NCBI RefSeq assembly: GCF_001050015.1
Contig: NZ_CVTB01000133.1
Coordinates: forward strand, 1 to 64,000
Length of the DNA stretch: 64,000 nt
Source of the DNA: Mycolicibacterium malmesburyense
Lineage (GTDB): Bacteria > Actinomycetota > Actinomycetes > Mycobacteriales > Mycobacteriaceae
Reading direction: 5' to 3'
The notes under the pieces are model-generated. The model was not told the origin of the DNA, did not search any database, and saw only the letters and a list, made by a program, of their open reading frames with translations. Shown here one piece after another: positions 33,783-42,006 of the stretch. The stretch's first letter is position 1, and each line of letters begins with the position of its first letter. Made by a program: the position numbers and the translations under genes.

Positions 33783-35228
33783 TTACGCGTCGGTGAGGGT
33801 GAGAAGTTCGCGCTTGACAACCTTGCCGACGTGGTTGCGCGGCAGTCGTTCGACGAAGACCACCCGCACAGGAACACGGTAGGGGGTCAGGCGCTCGCGA
33901 CACCACGTGATCAGTTCATCCTCGCTCACCCGGTCATCGGCGCGCACGACGAATGCCCACGGAACCTCGCCGAGTCGTTCGTCGGGAACGCCGACCACGG
34001 CTGCCTCGCGCACGCGGTCGGCGGCCAGAAGCACCTCTTCGACGGTGCCGGGGAACACCTTGAGCCCGCCGCGGTTGATCATGTCCGAGACGCGCCCGTC
34101 CAGCCACAGGAATCCGTCGTCGTCGAACCAACCGAGGTCGCCGGTGTGAAACCACCCGTCATCGGTGAGCCTGTCGAGGAACGCGGGGTCGATCTTGCGG
34201 GCGGCCGTCGTCGGTGTGCGGACCATGACCTCGTCGTCCGCGATCGTGACATCAATGCCCGGAAGCGGGCGTCCGACGGAACCGAGTTTCGTCTCCCCCC
34301 ATTCGCGGGCGTCGGCGGCCGACCATCCGACGACCTCGCCACCGAGTTCCGTTTGGCCGTAGGAGTTCAGGACGAGCACACCGAACTTGTCGCGGAAGCG
34401 GGCCGCGTGGACGGGAGACAGGGGAGCGGTGATCGAGCGGACGATCTTCAGAGGGGACAGGTCGGTGACCGAATCGTCGTGGAGCACCATCGTCAACGCG
34501 GCGGGTGGCAGGACCGTGGATCGCAGTTGGTGGCGCTTCACCAGCGCTGCGAAGTCCGCGGCCGAGAACCTGTCCATCAACACGACACCGGAGCCCGCGC
34601 GAAAGGCGAAGAGCACCTGGTAGATACCCGCCCACAAGGACATTGAGAGCGGCACCAGGTTGGGCATCGGCGCCGTGTTCCGGGGGCCCCGCTTCGACCC
34701 CCGAAGCTTCTCCAGTAGCCGGTCGATCAGGTCCAGCACCGTGGAGTGGCGCAGCGGCACCGGCTTCGGCGGACCTGTCGTGCCCGAGGTGAACTGCAAC
34801 AGCGCCACATCGTCGTCGTACCGCCGAGCCTCGTCGGCCGAGTTCGAGTGCGGCGTGACCGACCACGCCAAGCTCGACCCGGTGACGACCGGTAACGCGA
34901 AGTCCGAGAAGCGACGGGCCAGTTCGGGCGTCGTGATCACCGCGACCGGTTCGAGGGTTTGGAGCGCAGCGGCCACCTCGGCGTCGGCAGCCCTGGGATT
35001 GAGCGGTGTGTAGACACCACCGGAACGCCAGACACCGAACAGCGCCGCGACCGTGGTGGCGTCGTTGGGCAGCATCGCCGCGACCACCTGACCGGCCGTC
35101 AGCCCACCTTCGGTGAGAACCGCCGCCAGGCGGTCCGCACTTGCGAGCAGGTCTGCCCGAGACACGTCGACCGCCAGGGTGTGCACCGCGATGTCCGGCA
35201 GATCGTCCAGCAGGTCGGAGAGGCTCAC
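33783..35228 (-). CDS. Acyl-CoA synthetase (AMP-forming)
   Basis: A 481-aa adenylate-forming ligase. The P-loop is QFTSGTTGPPKPVPLRHS near residue 145, the A8 region is GWFHTGDLGWFDDDGFLWLDGRVSDMINRGG, and the catalytic Lys is in PRNHVGKVVKREL. The GTG start at 35228 overlaps the upstream hydratase stop (GTGA). It is the last gene of the six-gene run from 40159. It is slightly short for the family but has all core motifs. Confidence 0.93.
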   Translation of the reverse strand: MSLSDLLDDLPDIAVHTLAVDVSRADLLASADRLAAVLTEGGLTAGQVVAAMLPNDATTVAALFGVWRSGGVYTPLNPRAADAEVAAALQTLEPVAVITTPELARRFSDFALPVVTGSSLAWSVTPHSNSADEARRYDDDVALLQFTSGTTGPPKPVPLRHSTVLDLIDRLLEKLRGSKRGPRNTAPMPNLVPLSMSLWAGIYQVLFAFRAGSGVVLMDRFSAADFAALVKRHQLRSTVLPPAALTMVLHDDSVTDLSPLKIVRSITAPLSPVHAARFRDKFGVLVLNSYGQTELGGEVVGWSAADAREWGETKLGSVGRPLPGIDVTIADDEVMVRTPTTAARKIDPAFLDRLTDDGWFHTGDLGWFDDDGFLWLDGRVSDMINRGGLKVFPGTVEEVLLAADRVREAAVVGVPDERLGEVPWAFVVRADDRVSEDELITWCRERLTPYRVPVRVVFVERLPRNHVGKVVKRELLTLTDA

Positions 35229-36025
35229 GAGTCCGGCTCCAGGGGGAGCCAGCGTGGTGTTCGCTTGTCGGCGAACGCTTTCGGACCCTCGTCCTGATCC
35301 GGATGGCCCCACATCGACGTCAGGTGCTTGGCCCCCTCACGGCAAGCGTCGGTCAGCCCGTGCTCGAGCGCTCCCCAGAGCGCACGTTTGGTGGCCCGCA
35401 TCGCGGCCGGTGAGTTTCTGGCGACCTTCTCGGCGAGCTCTTGGGCGACATCGCGAAGCGTGTCGGGCGGGTCGACGATCTGGCTGATCATGCCGAGCTC
35501 ATATGCGCGCTGCGCGGTGAGTCGTTCGTGGCTGCCGAGCAGCGCCATCCGTAACACCGCCTCGGCGGGCATCTTGCGCATCAGTGCGATCGTCTCCAGG
35601 GCGCTGACCTGGCCGATGGAGACGTGCGGGTCGACGAAGGTGGCATCCGACGCCGCGATCACGATGTCGGCGTCGGCGACCCAGTGCAGTCCGCCCCCGG
35701 CGCACACGCCGTTGACCGCGGTGATCACGGGCTTGCCCACATTGCAGTGCCAGCCGGTCAGATTCAGGTCCAGCGTCTGCATGGTTTCCTGGTACTGCTT
35801 GATCCCCTCACCGTCGAGATCGTCGACGTCGGCGCCGACCTGAAAGGCCCTGCCGTTGCCCGTGTGCACGATGACCCGCACCTCGGGGTCGGCGTCCAAC
35901 TCGGCCCATGCGGTGGGGAATTCCTTGCGCATCAGCGCGTCGTACGCGTTGAGTCGATCGGGCCGGTTGTTGATGATCCAGCCGACGGGGCCGCGCCGTT
36001 CGACGATCAACCTCTGATAGCTCAC
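35225..36025 (-). CDS. Enoyl-CoA hydratase/isomerase (tandem copy 2)
   Basis: A 266-aa crotonase-fold protein: AFQVGADVDDLD (oxyanion region), VNGVCAGGGLHWVADADIVIA and FVDPHVSIGQVSALETIALMRK. It is a clear tandem duplicate of the next upstream gene (36022). The glutamates used by classical hydratases are not obvious, so isomerase or another crotonase reaction is possible. The GTG start overlaps that gene's stop by 4 bases. Confidence 0.92.
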   Translation of the reverse strand: MSYQRLIVERRGPVGWIINNRPDRLNAYDALMRKEFPTAWAELDADPEVRVIVHTGNGRAFQVGADVDDLDGEGIKQYQETMQTLDLNLTGWHCNVGKPVITAVNGVCAGGGLHWVADADIVIAASDATFVDPHVSIGQVSALETIALMRKMPAEAVLRMALLGSHERLTAQRAYELGMISQIVDPPDTLRDVAQELAEKVARNSPAAMRATKRALWGALEHGLTDACREGAKHLTSMWGHPDQDEGPKAFADKRTPRWLPLEPDS

Positions 36026-36834
36026 GAAGCCTCCACCGGTTCGAGCGGTTGCCAGGCGGCCGGGCGCTTTTCCCGCCACGCGCGTACGCCCTCGGCATGG
36101 TCGGGGTGGTTCCGCAACCGCCAGATCTCCTCCGCGGCCGCAGCCTTGGCCTCCGACAGCCCGACTTCCAGGGAATGCCACAACGCCTTCTTGGTGGCCC
36201 GCATGGCGGTGGGCGAGTTGGTCGCGACCGCGGCCGCCAACGCGGCGGCCGCCACCCGTAGCTCGCCGGCCGCCACGACCTGCGAGACGATACCCAACTC
36301 GTATGCGCGCTGGGCCGATATCCGCTCACCCTTGCCGCTCAACGTCATCCGCGTGATGGCTTCCATGGGCGACTTCCGCAGCAGGGTGATGGCCTCGTAG
36401 GCGACCGCCTGCCCCACCGAGACATGCGGGTCGACGAATGTCGCTTCGTCCGCGGCGATGACGATGTCCGCGTCGGCGACCAGATGCAGACCACCGCCCG
36501 CACACACCCCGTTCACCGCGGCGATCACCGGCTTCCACACACCGCAGTGCCAGGAGGAGATCTTCAGCTCGGCATCGCGCGTGCGGCGGGAATGGCGTCG
36601 CATGGCCTGCTTGTCGCGCGCGACCTGGACCACATCCATCCCGGTACAGAACGCCTTGCCGTTCGCGACGTTGACGATCACGTGCACGTCGGGGTCGGCA
36701 TCCAGCTGCGCCCACGCGGTCTCGAGTTCGTCCAGCATCAACGCGTCGAACGCATTGCCTGCCTCGGGCCGATTCAGCACGAGCCACCCGATGCCCTCCG
36801 ACGTGTCGACGATCAACCGCTCGTATTCGGTCAA
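36022..36834 (-). CDS. Enoyl-CoA hydratase/isomerase (tandem copy 1)
   Basis: A 270-aa crotonase-fold protein: AFCTGMDVVQV, VNGVCAGGGLHLVADADIVIA and FVDPHVSVGQAVAYEAITLLRK. I place the start at a TTG (36834) that overlaps the upstream ACAD stop as TTGA. It gives a natural N-terminus (TEYERLIVDTSEGIGWLVLNRPE), whereas longer frames do not. It shares long blocks with 35225, so the pair arose by duplication and may form a hetero-oligomer or act on successive intermediates. Confidence 0.9.
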   Translation of the reverse strand: MTEYERLIVDTSEGIGWLVLNRPEAGNAFDALMLDELETAWAQLDADPDVHVIVNVANGKAFCTGMDVVQVARDKQAMRRHSRRTRDAELKISSWHCGVWKPVIAAVNGVCAGGGLHLVADADIVIAADEATFVDPHVSVGQAVAYEAITLLRKSPMEAITRMTLSGKGERISAQRAYELGIVSQVVAAGELRVAAAALAAAVATNSPTAMRATKKALWHSLEVGLSEAKAAAAEEIWRLRNHPDHAEGVRAWREKRPAAWQPLEPVEAS

Positions 36835-38078
36835 GAGCGCGGAATCTCCTTCCAGGATTTCCCCTTCCACGGATCCGGCTCCTTGGGTAACCCGAGTACG
36901 CGCTCGCCGAGGATGTTCTTGTTGATGTCGGTCGTGCCGCCCTCCGTGGCGTTGGCGAGGCTGCGCATCATGCCCTGCACCTCGCGGGGCATCGCGTCCG
37001 GATCGTCGGTGGCGGGCCACGCCACCGCGGCGGTGCCCAACAGGTCGACCATGAGATCCTGGGTCTGCTGGTTGAGCGTGGCCTGGTGGACCTTGCCGAT
37101 CGAGGAAGCAGCACCGGGGGATTGGCCGGCCGAGAGTGCCGCGCGGACACGGGCGTTGGTCCATCCGCGGATCTGTTCTTGCGCCCAGAGCCGCATGATC
37201 TTGTTGCGTATCAGGGGGTCGTCCCATCGGCCGGTTTCCCTGGCCAGTGAGATCAGCCGTTCCGCACCGGACCCGCCGAGCCTGCCCATGCCGCCCGATC
37301 CGGAGCCCGAAACCATCTGACGCTCACTCGACAGGGTGGACGCGCTGACCCGCCATCCGTCGTTGACCTCTCCGACCCGGTGGGCGTCCGGCACCCGCGC
37401 GCCGTCGAGGAAGACCTCGTTGAACTCCGCCTCACCGGTGATCTGGCGCAGCGGCCGCACCGCGACGCCGGGTTGGTGCATGTCGAGCAGGAAGTACGTG
37501 ATGCCTTTGTGTTTCGGCTGATCGGGATCGGTGCGGGCGAGCAGGATCGCGAAGTCCGCCTCATCCGCCCAGGTTGTCCACACCTTCTGTCCGGAGATCA
37601 CCCATTGGTCGCCGTCGCGCACCGCCCGGGTCGCCAACGACGCGAGGTCTGAGCCCGCGCCGGGCTCGCTGAAGAGCTGACACCACTTCTCCTCGTTTCG
37701 GACGATAGGCGGTAGGAAGCGTCGCCGTTGCTCTTCGGTTCCGTGGTGCAAGAGCGCAGCAGCGGCGTTGTTGAGACCCAACGGATTGAGCCGGGTCAGC
37801 CGCAGCGGCGCGAGCACGTTCTCGATGGCGCGAGCCACGTCGTTACCGATACCGAGCCCGCCGTGTTCGGGGCGCCAGGTCGGCGCCACCAGGCCGCTTC
37901 GGGCAAAGGTCGGGTACCACCGCCGGTAATCGGCGGGGCTCCGCGCGGCTCTCAGGGCGGCAGGGCCCTCGGCCGCCGCTGCGCGCCATTGGGCCGGAAC
38001 CTCCGCCGCGACCCACTGTCGCACCACCTCGACGGCATCGTCGGCCGCGGTGTCCGCACTGATGGGTAGTGCTGTCAT
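36831..38078 (-). CDS. Acyl-CoA dehydrogenase
   Basis: A 415-aa full-length ACAD: APTWRPEHGGLGIG, FSEPGAGSDLASL, GQKVWTTWADEADFAILLARTD, and the C-terminal TTDINKNILGERVLGLPKEPDPW. Its ATG lies 7 bases after the upstream hydratase. No short partner is next to it; it could work alone or pair with one of the divergent ACADs elsewhere (21424, 52494). Confidence 0.92.
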   Translation of the reverse strand: MTALPISADTAADDAVEVVRQWVAAEVPAQWRAAAAEGPAALRAARSPADYRRWYPTFARSGLVAPTWRPEHGGLGIGNDVARAIENVLAPLRLTRLNPLGLNNAAAALLHHGTEEQRRRFLPPIVRNEEKWCQLFSEPGAGSDLASLATRAVRDGDQWVISGQKVWTTWADEADFAILLARTDPDQPKHKGITYFLLDMHQPGVAVRPLRQITGEAEFNEVFLDGARVPDAHRVGEVNDGWRVSASTLSSERQMVSGSGSGGMGRLGGSGAERLISLARETGRWDDPLIRNKIMRLWAQEQIRGWTNARVRAALSAGQSPGAASSIGKVHQATLNQQTQDLMVDLLGTAAVAWPATDDPDAMPREVQGMMRSLANATEGGTTDINKNILGERVLGLPKEPDPWKGKSWKEIPRS

Positions 38079-38085
38079 CTTCGCC

Positions 38086-38892
38086 TCAACGACCCTCGAA
38101 CTCCGCTGGCCGCTTGTCCCGGAAGGCGGCCAGGCCTTCCTTGAAGTCCTCGCTGCGACTGGATAATTCGAGTGCCATCGCCTCGTTCTGAAGGTGGCGA
38201 TCGAGATCCAGGCCATTGCCGCTGTGCAGCAGCCACTTGGTGAGGCCGAGTGCCACCGTGGGTGCGGCGGCGAGTCGGTTGACGAGATCCGTTGCCGCAT
38301 CCTCGAGTTCAGTGCCGGGATAGGCGCCGTGGATGATGCCCCATTGCGCGGCGGTGGTGCCGGACAGTTCCTCGCCGAGCATCAACAGCTGGCGGGTGCG
38401 GACCATCCCGACGAGTCGAGGCAGGAGCCAGGCCGCACCGCTGTCGGGCGTGAAGCCGCGCGCCATGAAGGGTTCCCAAAACACCGCGTCCGAGGCCGCC
38501 AGGCAGAAGTCGGACGCCAACGCGAGGTGGAAACCCAGGCCGGCCGCCCAGCCGCGAACCACAGCGACGACGGGCACCTGGGTCTCGAGCAGCAAGGGGA
38601 TGAGCCTGTTGGCCTTGTTGGGCAGCCGCCGCTGCGTGCTCCCCACGCGCGGTTTGCGTTCCGACGTGGCGTTGTTGGCCACCAGATCGGCGCCGGCGCA
38701 AAAGTCCGGACCTTCGGCGTCGATACGGATGACGCGAACCGATTCGTCGGTGCCGCACCGGGACAGGTGCCCGATCATCGCGTCGAGCATGGTGTCGTTG
38801 ACCGCGTTGCGGCGGTCCGCCCGGTCCAGGGTCAGCCGCAGAACCGGGCCCTGTTGTTCGGCCCGGAGTCCGGGAACGTTCGGATACGTCAC
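38086..38892 (-). CDS. Enoyl-CoA hydratase/isomerase
   Basis: A 268-aa crotonase-fold protein: NAVNDTMLDAMI, DFCAGADLVANN, VRGWAAGLGFHLALASDFCLAASDAVFWEPFMARGFTPDSGAAWLLPRLVG. It is closer to the gene at 40263 (same GFTPDSGAAW/GILPDAGAIH region) than to the tandem pair. The GTG start at 38892 is 7 bases after the upstream stop; there is no strong ribosome binding site. Confidence 0.9.
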   Translation of the reverse strand: MTYPNVPGLRAEQQGPVLRLTLDRADRRNAVNDTMLDAMIGHLSRCGTDESVRVIRIDAEGPDFCAGADLVANNATSERKPRVGSTQRRLPNKANRLIPLLLETQVPVVAVVRGWAAGLGFHLALASDFCLAASDAVFWEPFMARGFTPDSGAAWLLPRLVGMVRTRQLLMLGEELSGTTAAQWGIIHGAYPGTELEDAATDLVNRLAAAPTVALGLTKWLLHSGNGLDLDRHLQNEAMALELSSRSEDFKEGLAAFRDKRPAEFEGR

Positions 38893-38899
38893 GGAAGGC

Positions 38900-40159
38900 T
38901 CACTGTTCGGTGAATCGGTTTGAGACCGCCACCAGCAGATCGGCGAGGTCGGTCGCCCCGCCGGGCGGTTCCGGCAGGCGGACGGGGCCCCGCTGCCTGC
39001 TGGGCAACAGGATCGTGGCGTGTCCCGGCGTGGTGACTTGGCCGCGGTGATTGGTCGCCGCGAGGTCCAGGTCCACCGCCGGACGGTCCCCGTCGGCCAG
39101 GTACTTGCGGGTGACGGTGCCGGTGATGGTGTGCAGATCGCCGACGTAGTTGAACAACCGGAACTCACAATCCAGTTTCCACAGCCAGGCATCGTCGCCC
39201 ATCCAGTCCGTGCACAGATGGATGAGCCACGTCTCGCGCATGCGACCGTAGTCGAATGTCGTCGGGTTGCCCGCGTTGCGCGCGGCGCTCGGGTCCCAGT
39301 GCACCCGCTGTTGGACGTCGGGGACTCCGTGCTCGTTGGGTGTGTAAAACCGCGGAATCCGTTGCTTGTTCTGCCAGGCCAGCCTCAGGGGCCGGACGCC
39401 GTACATGCCCATGCCCATCCCGACGTGCCAGCACACCATGTCGGTGACGGTGAGCGGACCCTTGGTGAGCGGGCCGATCTCGTCTCCCTCGGCGACGTCC
39501 TCCCACCAACGCGGTTCGGCGCCTCGGGCCGCCTCGCGGGCATACCGCGCGTCGATCTCGGCGATCTCGTCGGCGCTCCAGGTCTTGACGTCCACGTCTT
39601 CGTACTTCTTGCGTCCCCTGGCCTTGCTGCGTTCGGTGCGAATCATGTTCCGGTACTGGCCGCCGAGTATGACGCCGACGTCGTCGGCGAACACCTGCGC
39701 CGACCATTCGTGCACAGCCCGGGCGGCGAACTCACTGCTCTTGTCCAGCGCGGCGACAAGGGCGTTGCGCCGGAAGACTCGGCGGTTCGCGCGCAGCGGC
39801 GCCCACCACTCGCGCGACGACCCCCCATAGAAGGCGTGAACACCGCGCAGCGGGTCACCGGTGGTCAGCTCCCGGTCCTCCTCGGAGGGTTCGGTGACCT
39901 CGTCCTCGCCGATCAACGTGTCGCCGCCGATCAGCGCGGGCGGCGCGATCGGTTCACCCCAGACCGACTTCGTCGCGTATTCGGGATCGGACCAGAGCGG
40001 GTTCGCGTCGCCGTAGCTTTCCGCCACGATGCGGAAGGTGTCCTCGTTGGGCCGGCGGTAATGCGGGGGTTGAGTGTGTGGCACGGCGACGCCGATGCGA
40101 GCGCGCAACCTGGCCAAACCCTCATCCGTGATTTGGCCCGTTGCCGAGGACTGGGTCAC
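38900..40159 (-). CDS. Double hot-dog MaoC-like protein
   Basis: A 419-aa protein with an N-terminal FAS1-type dehydratase domain (FRIVAESYGDANPLWSDPEYA) and a second hot-dog domain in the C-terminal half (PTTFDYGRMRETWLIHLCTDWMGDDAWLWKLDCEFRLFNYVGD). The N-domain has D but no His at the active-site spacing (GDANPLW). It is the first gene of the six-gene minus-strand run. The GTG at 40159 has GAGGAGG upstream, and this site is duplicated (see the repeat at 40164). It probably hydrates an enoyl-CoA. Confidence 0.85.
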   Translation of the reverse strand: MTQSSATGQITDEGLARLRARIGVAVPHTQPPHYRRPNEDTFRIVAESYGDANPLWSDPEYATKSVWGEPIAPPALIGGDTLIGEDEVTEPSEEDRELTTGDPLRGVHAFYGGSSREWWAPLRANRRVFRRNALVAALDKSSEFAARAVHEWSAQVFADDVGVILGGQYRNMIRTERSKARGRKKYEDVDVKTWSADEIAEIDARYAREAARGAEPRWWEDVAEGDEIGPLTKGPLTVTDMVCWHVGMGMGMYGVRPLRLAWQNKQRIPRFYTPNEHGVPDVQQRVHWDPSAARNAGNPTTFDYGRMRETWLIHLCTDWMGDDAWLWKLDCEFRLFNYVGDLHTITGTVTRKYLADGDRPAVDLDLAATNHRGQVTTPGHATILLPSRQRGPVRLPEPPGGATDLADLLVAVSNRFTEQ

Positions 40160-40163
40160 GCAT

Positions 40164-40193
40164 GCCTCCTCAGTTCGGGCCTCCTCAGTTCGG
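40164..40193 (-). repeat. 15-base tandem duplication carrying the ribosome binding site
   Basis: GCCTCCTCAGTTCGG occurs twice in perfect tandem just before the MaoC-like gene start. On the coding strand each copy carries GAGGAGG, so there are two complete Shine-Dalgarno sequences 15 bases apart. Only the proximal one has normal spacing to the GTG at 40159. Confidence 0.75.
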
Positions 40194-40262
40194 CACAAAT
40201 TGTCCCGGGGACGTCGGCGGAAATTAAGATACCCGAAAAACGGAAACGTCGTTAACGCAGGG

Positions 40263-41081
40263 GTGAGCGAGTTGACTCAAGAGCGGTCGGGCATCGAGAG
40301 CACGGTCGGATCCGATGGTGTCTGCCGGATCACCATCGACCGTGCCGATGCCGCAAACGCGTTGTCCCCGTTGGCACGTGAAGCTCTGACGGACGCGTTC
40401 GAGAAGGCCGATGACGATCCTTCGGTGCGAAGCGTGTTGTTGCGGGCGACGGGGGACCGGCACTTCTGCTCGGGTGCGGGTTTGGGCCCGCAATCCGCAC
40501 AGCCCACCGCGGAGAAGAAGCCCGGAGACGTCGCGTTGATGCTGCAGAAGGGTTATCAGCGACTGATCTGCGCGGTGCTCGATTGTGACAAGCCGGTGGT
40601 CGCCGCGGTCAAGGGTGTGGCTGCGGGTGCCGGCGCCAGCCTGGTGCTCGCCTGCGATCTGGTCGTCATGTCCACCGAGGCGCGCCTGGTGGAGGCATTC
40701 GTGCACCGCGGCATCCTGCCGGACGCGGGCGCGATACATCTGCTGACCAGGATCGTCGGACTGCGCAAGGCCGCCGAACTCCTGATGCTCGGAGAACCCA
40801 TCGACGCCGCGACCTGCGAGCGCCTCACGTTGGTGAACCGTGTCGTGGCACCGGAGGAGACCGACGCGGTCGCCGAGGAGCTGGCCCGGCGCCTGGCCGC
40901 GGGCCCAACCGTCATGCTGACACTGACCAAGCGCCTGTTGTCCGTGTCGTCGGAATCGAGCCGCGACCGGGCCTTCGAACAGGAGGCATGGGCGCAGGAG
41001 GTGGTGTCGTGGACCGCCGACCTGCAGGAGGGTCTACGGTCGTTCGCAGAGCGCCGACCGCCGAACTTTCAGGGCCGCTGA
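40263..41081 (+). CDS. Enoyl-CoA hydratase/isomerase
   Basis: A 272-aa crotonase-fold protein: RITIDRADAANALS, HFCSGAGLGPQ, VKGVAAGAGASLVLACDLVVMSTEARLVEAFVHRGILPDAGAIHLLTRIVG. I chose GTG 40263; the frame is open further upstream but would run into the divergent MaoC promoter. It is divergent from the double hot-dog gene and convergent with an SDR 4 bases away. Confidence 0.9.
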   Translation: MSELTQERSGIESTVGSDGVCRITIDRADAANALSPLAREALTDAFEKADDDPSVRSVLLRATGDRHFCSGAGLGPQSAQPTAEKKPGDVALMLQKGYQRLICAVLDCDKPVVAAVKGVAAGAGASLVLACDLVVMSTEARLVEAFVHRGILPDAGAIHLLTRIVGLRKAAELLMLGEPIDAATCERLTLVNRVVAPEETDAVAEELARRLAAGPTVMLTLTKRLLSVSSESSRDRAFEQEAWAQEVVSWTADLQEGLRSFAERRPPNFQGR

Positions 41082-41084
41082 CGG

Positions 41085-41951
41085 TCACCCGTTCGCGGGA
41101 CCGCCACGAATGGTGAAGGTGGTGCTGTCGTCGATCTCGTCGATCGCCTCTGCCACCAATTCAGCTGTGAGTGAGCGGTTCTCGATTCCCTTGGTGACAC
41201 CGATGAACACCCGCGACACTTTGCCCGCGCCCACCGAATAGATGTGAGCTGTGCGATCGCAATCCCGGTGCGACAGATAGACCACCACGGGTGTCACCAA
41301 CTCCGGGTCCATCGCCTTGCCCGCCTCACCCATGATGTCCTCAGTCATCCGGGTGCGCGCGATCGGCGCGACGGCGTTGATGGCGATGCCGTTTCGCGCA
41401 CCCTCGATCGCCAGCACATGCATCATCCCGACCAGCCCCATCTTCGCGGCGCCGTAATTCGCCTGCCCGAAGTTACCGAACAGACCTGTGCCGGAGGTGG
41501 TTTGAACGATCCGCCCGTAGTTCCGCTCGCGCATGATGGGCCATGCGGCGCGGGTGACGTTGAAAGCGCCGGCCAGGTGGACCGAGATCACCGCGTCCAC
41601 CTGCTCGGCGGTCATGTTCTTGAACGCTGCATCGCGGAGGATGCCCGCGTTGTTGACGAGGATGTCGAGCCGACCGAAGGCGTCCATCGCCGCCGCGACG
41701 ATCGCCGCGCCACCGTCCTCCGTCGCAACGGAGTCGCCGTTGGCGATCGCGGTGCCGCCCGCGGCGGTGATCTCGTCGACGACCGCCTGCGCCGCCGAGA
41801 TCGAGGCGCCCTGTCCGTCGACCGCGGTGCCGAGGTCGTTGACCACGACGCGGGCGCCGCGACGGGCGAGTTCGAGTGCATGACAGCGGCCGAGTCCTCC
41901 GCCCGCACCGGTGACAACGGCAACCTGATCATCGAAGGTCAATGGTGACAT
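41085..41951 (-). CDS. SDR, 3-hydroxyacyl-CoA dehydrogenase-like (HSD17B4-type)
   Basis: A 288-aa SDR of the 17-beta-HSD type 4 pattern. It has VVTGAGGGLGRCHALELARRGARVVVNDLG, NNAGILRD, S153, Y166 and K170 (NYGAAK), and a C-terminal extension (VSRVFIGVTKGIENRSLTAELV) seen in multifunctional-enzyme-type dehydrogenases. It fits oxidation of a 3-hydroxyacyl-CoA after a MaoC or crotonase hydration step. The start is ATG 41951 in a short divergent promoter shared with a CoA ligase. Confidence 0.9.
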   Translation of the reverse strand: MSPLTFDDQVAVVTGAGGGLGRCHALELARRGARVVVNDLGTAVDGQGASISAAQAVVDEITAAGGTAIANGDSVATEDGGAAIVAAAMDAFGRLDILVNNAGILRDAAFKNMTAEQVDAVISVHLAGAFNVTRAAWPIMRERNYGRIVQTTSGTGLFGNFGQANYGAAKMGLVGMMHVLAIEGARNGIAINAVAPIARTRMTEDIMGEAGKAMDPELVTPVVVYLSHRDCDRTAHIYSVGAGKVSRVFIGVTKGIENRSLTAELVAEAIDEIDDSTTFTIRGGPANG

Positions 41952-42006
41952 GCCCGAGAGGTTACATTTACGTTGACGAGAATCTGCATTTGCATCGGAG
42001 GACACC

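Noticed and set aside
41952..42006. GAGAATCTGCATTTGC as a motif A site
   Set aside because: The second half-site does not match TTCTC; it is probably chance in the ligase promoter.
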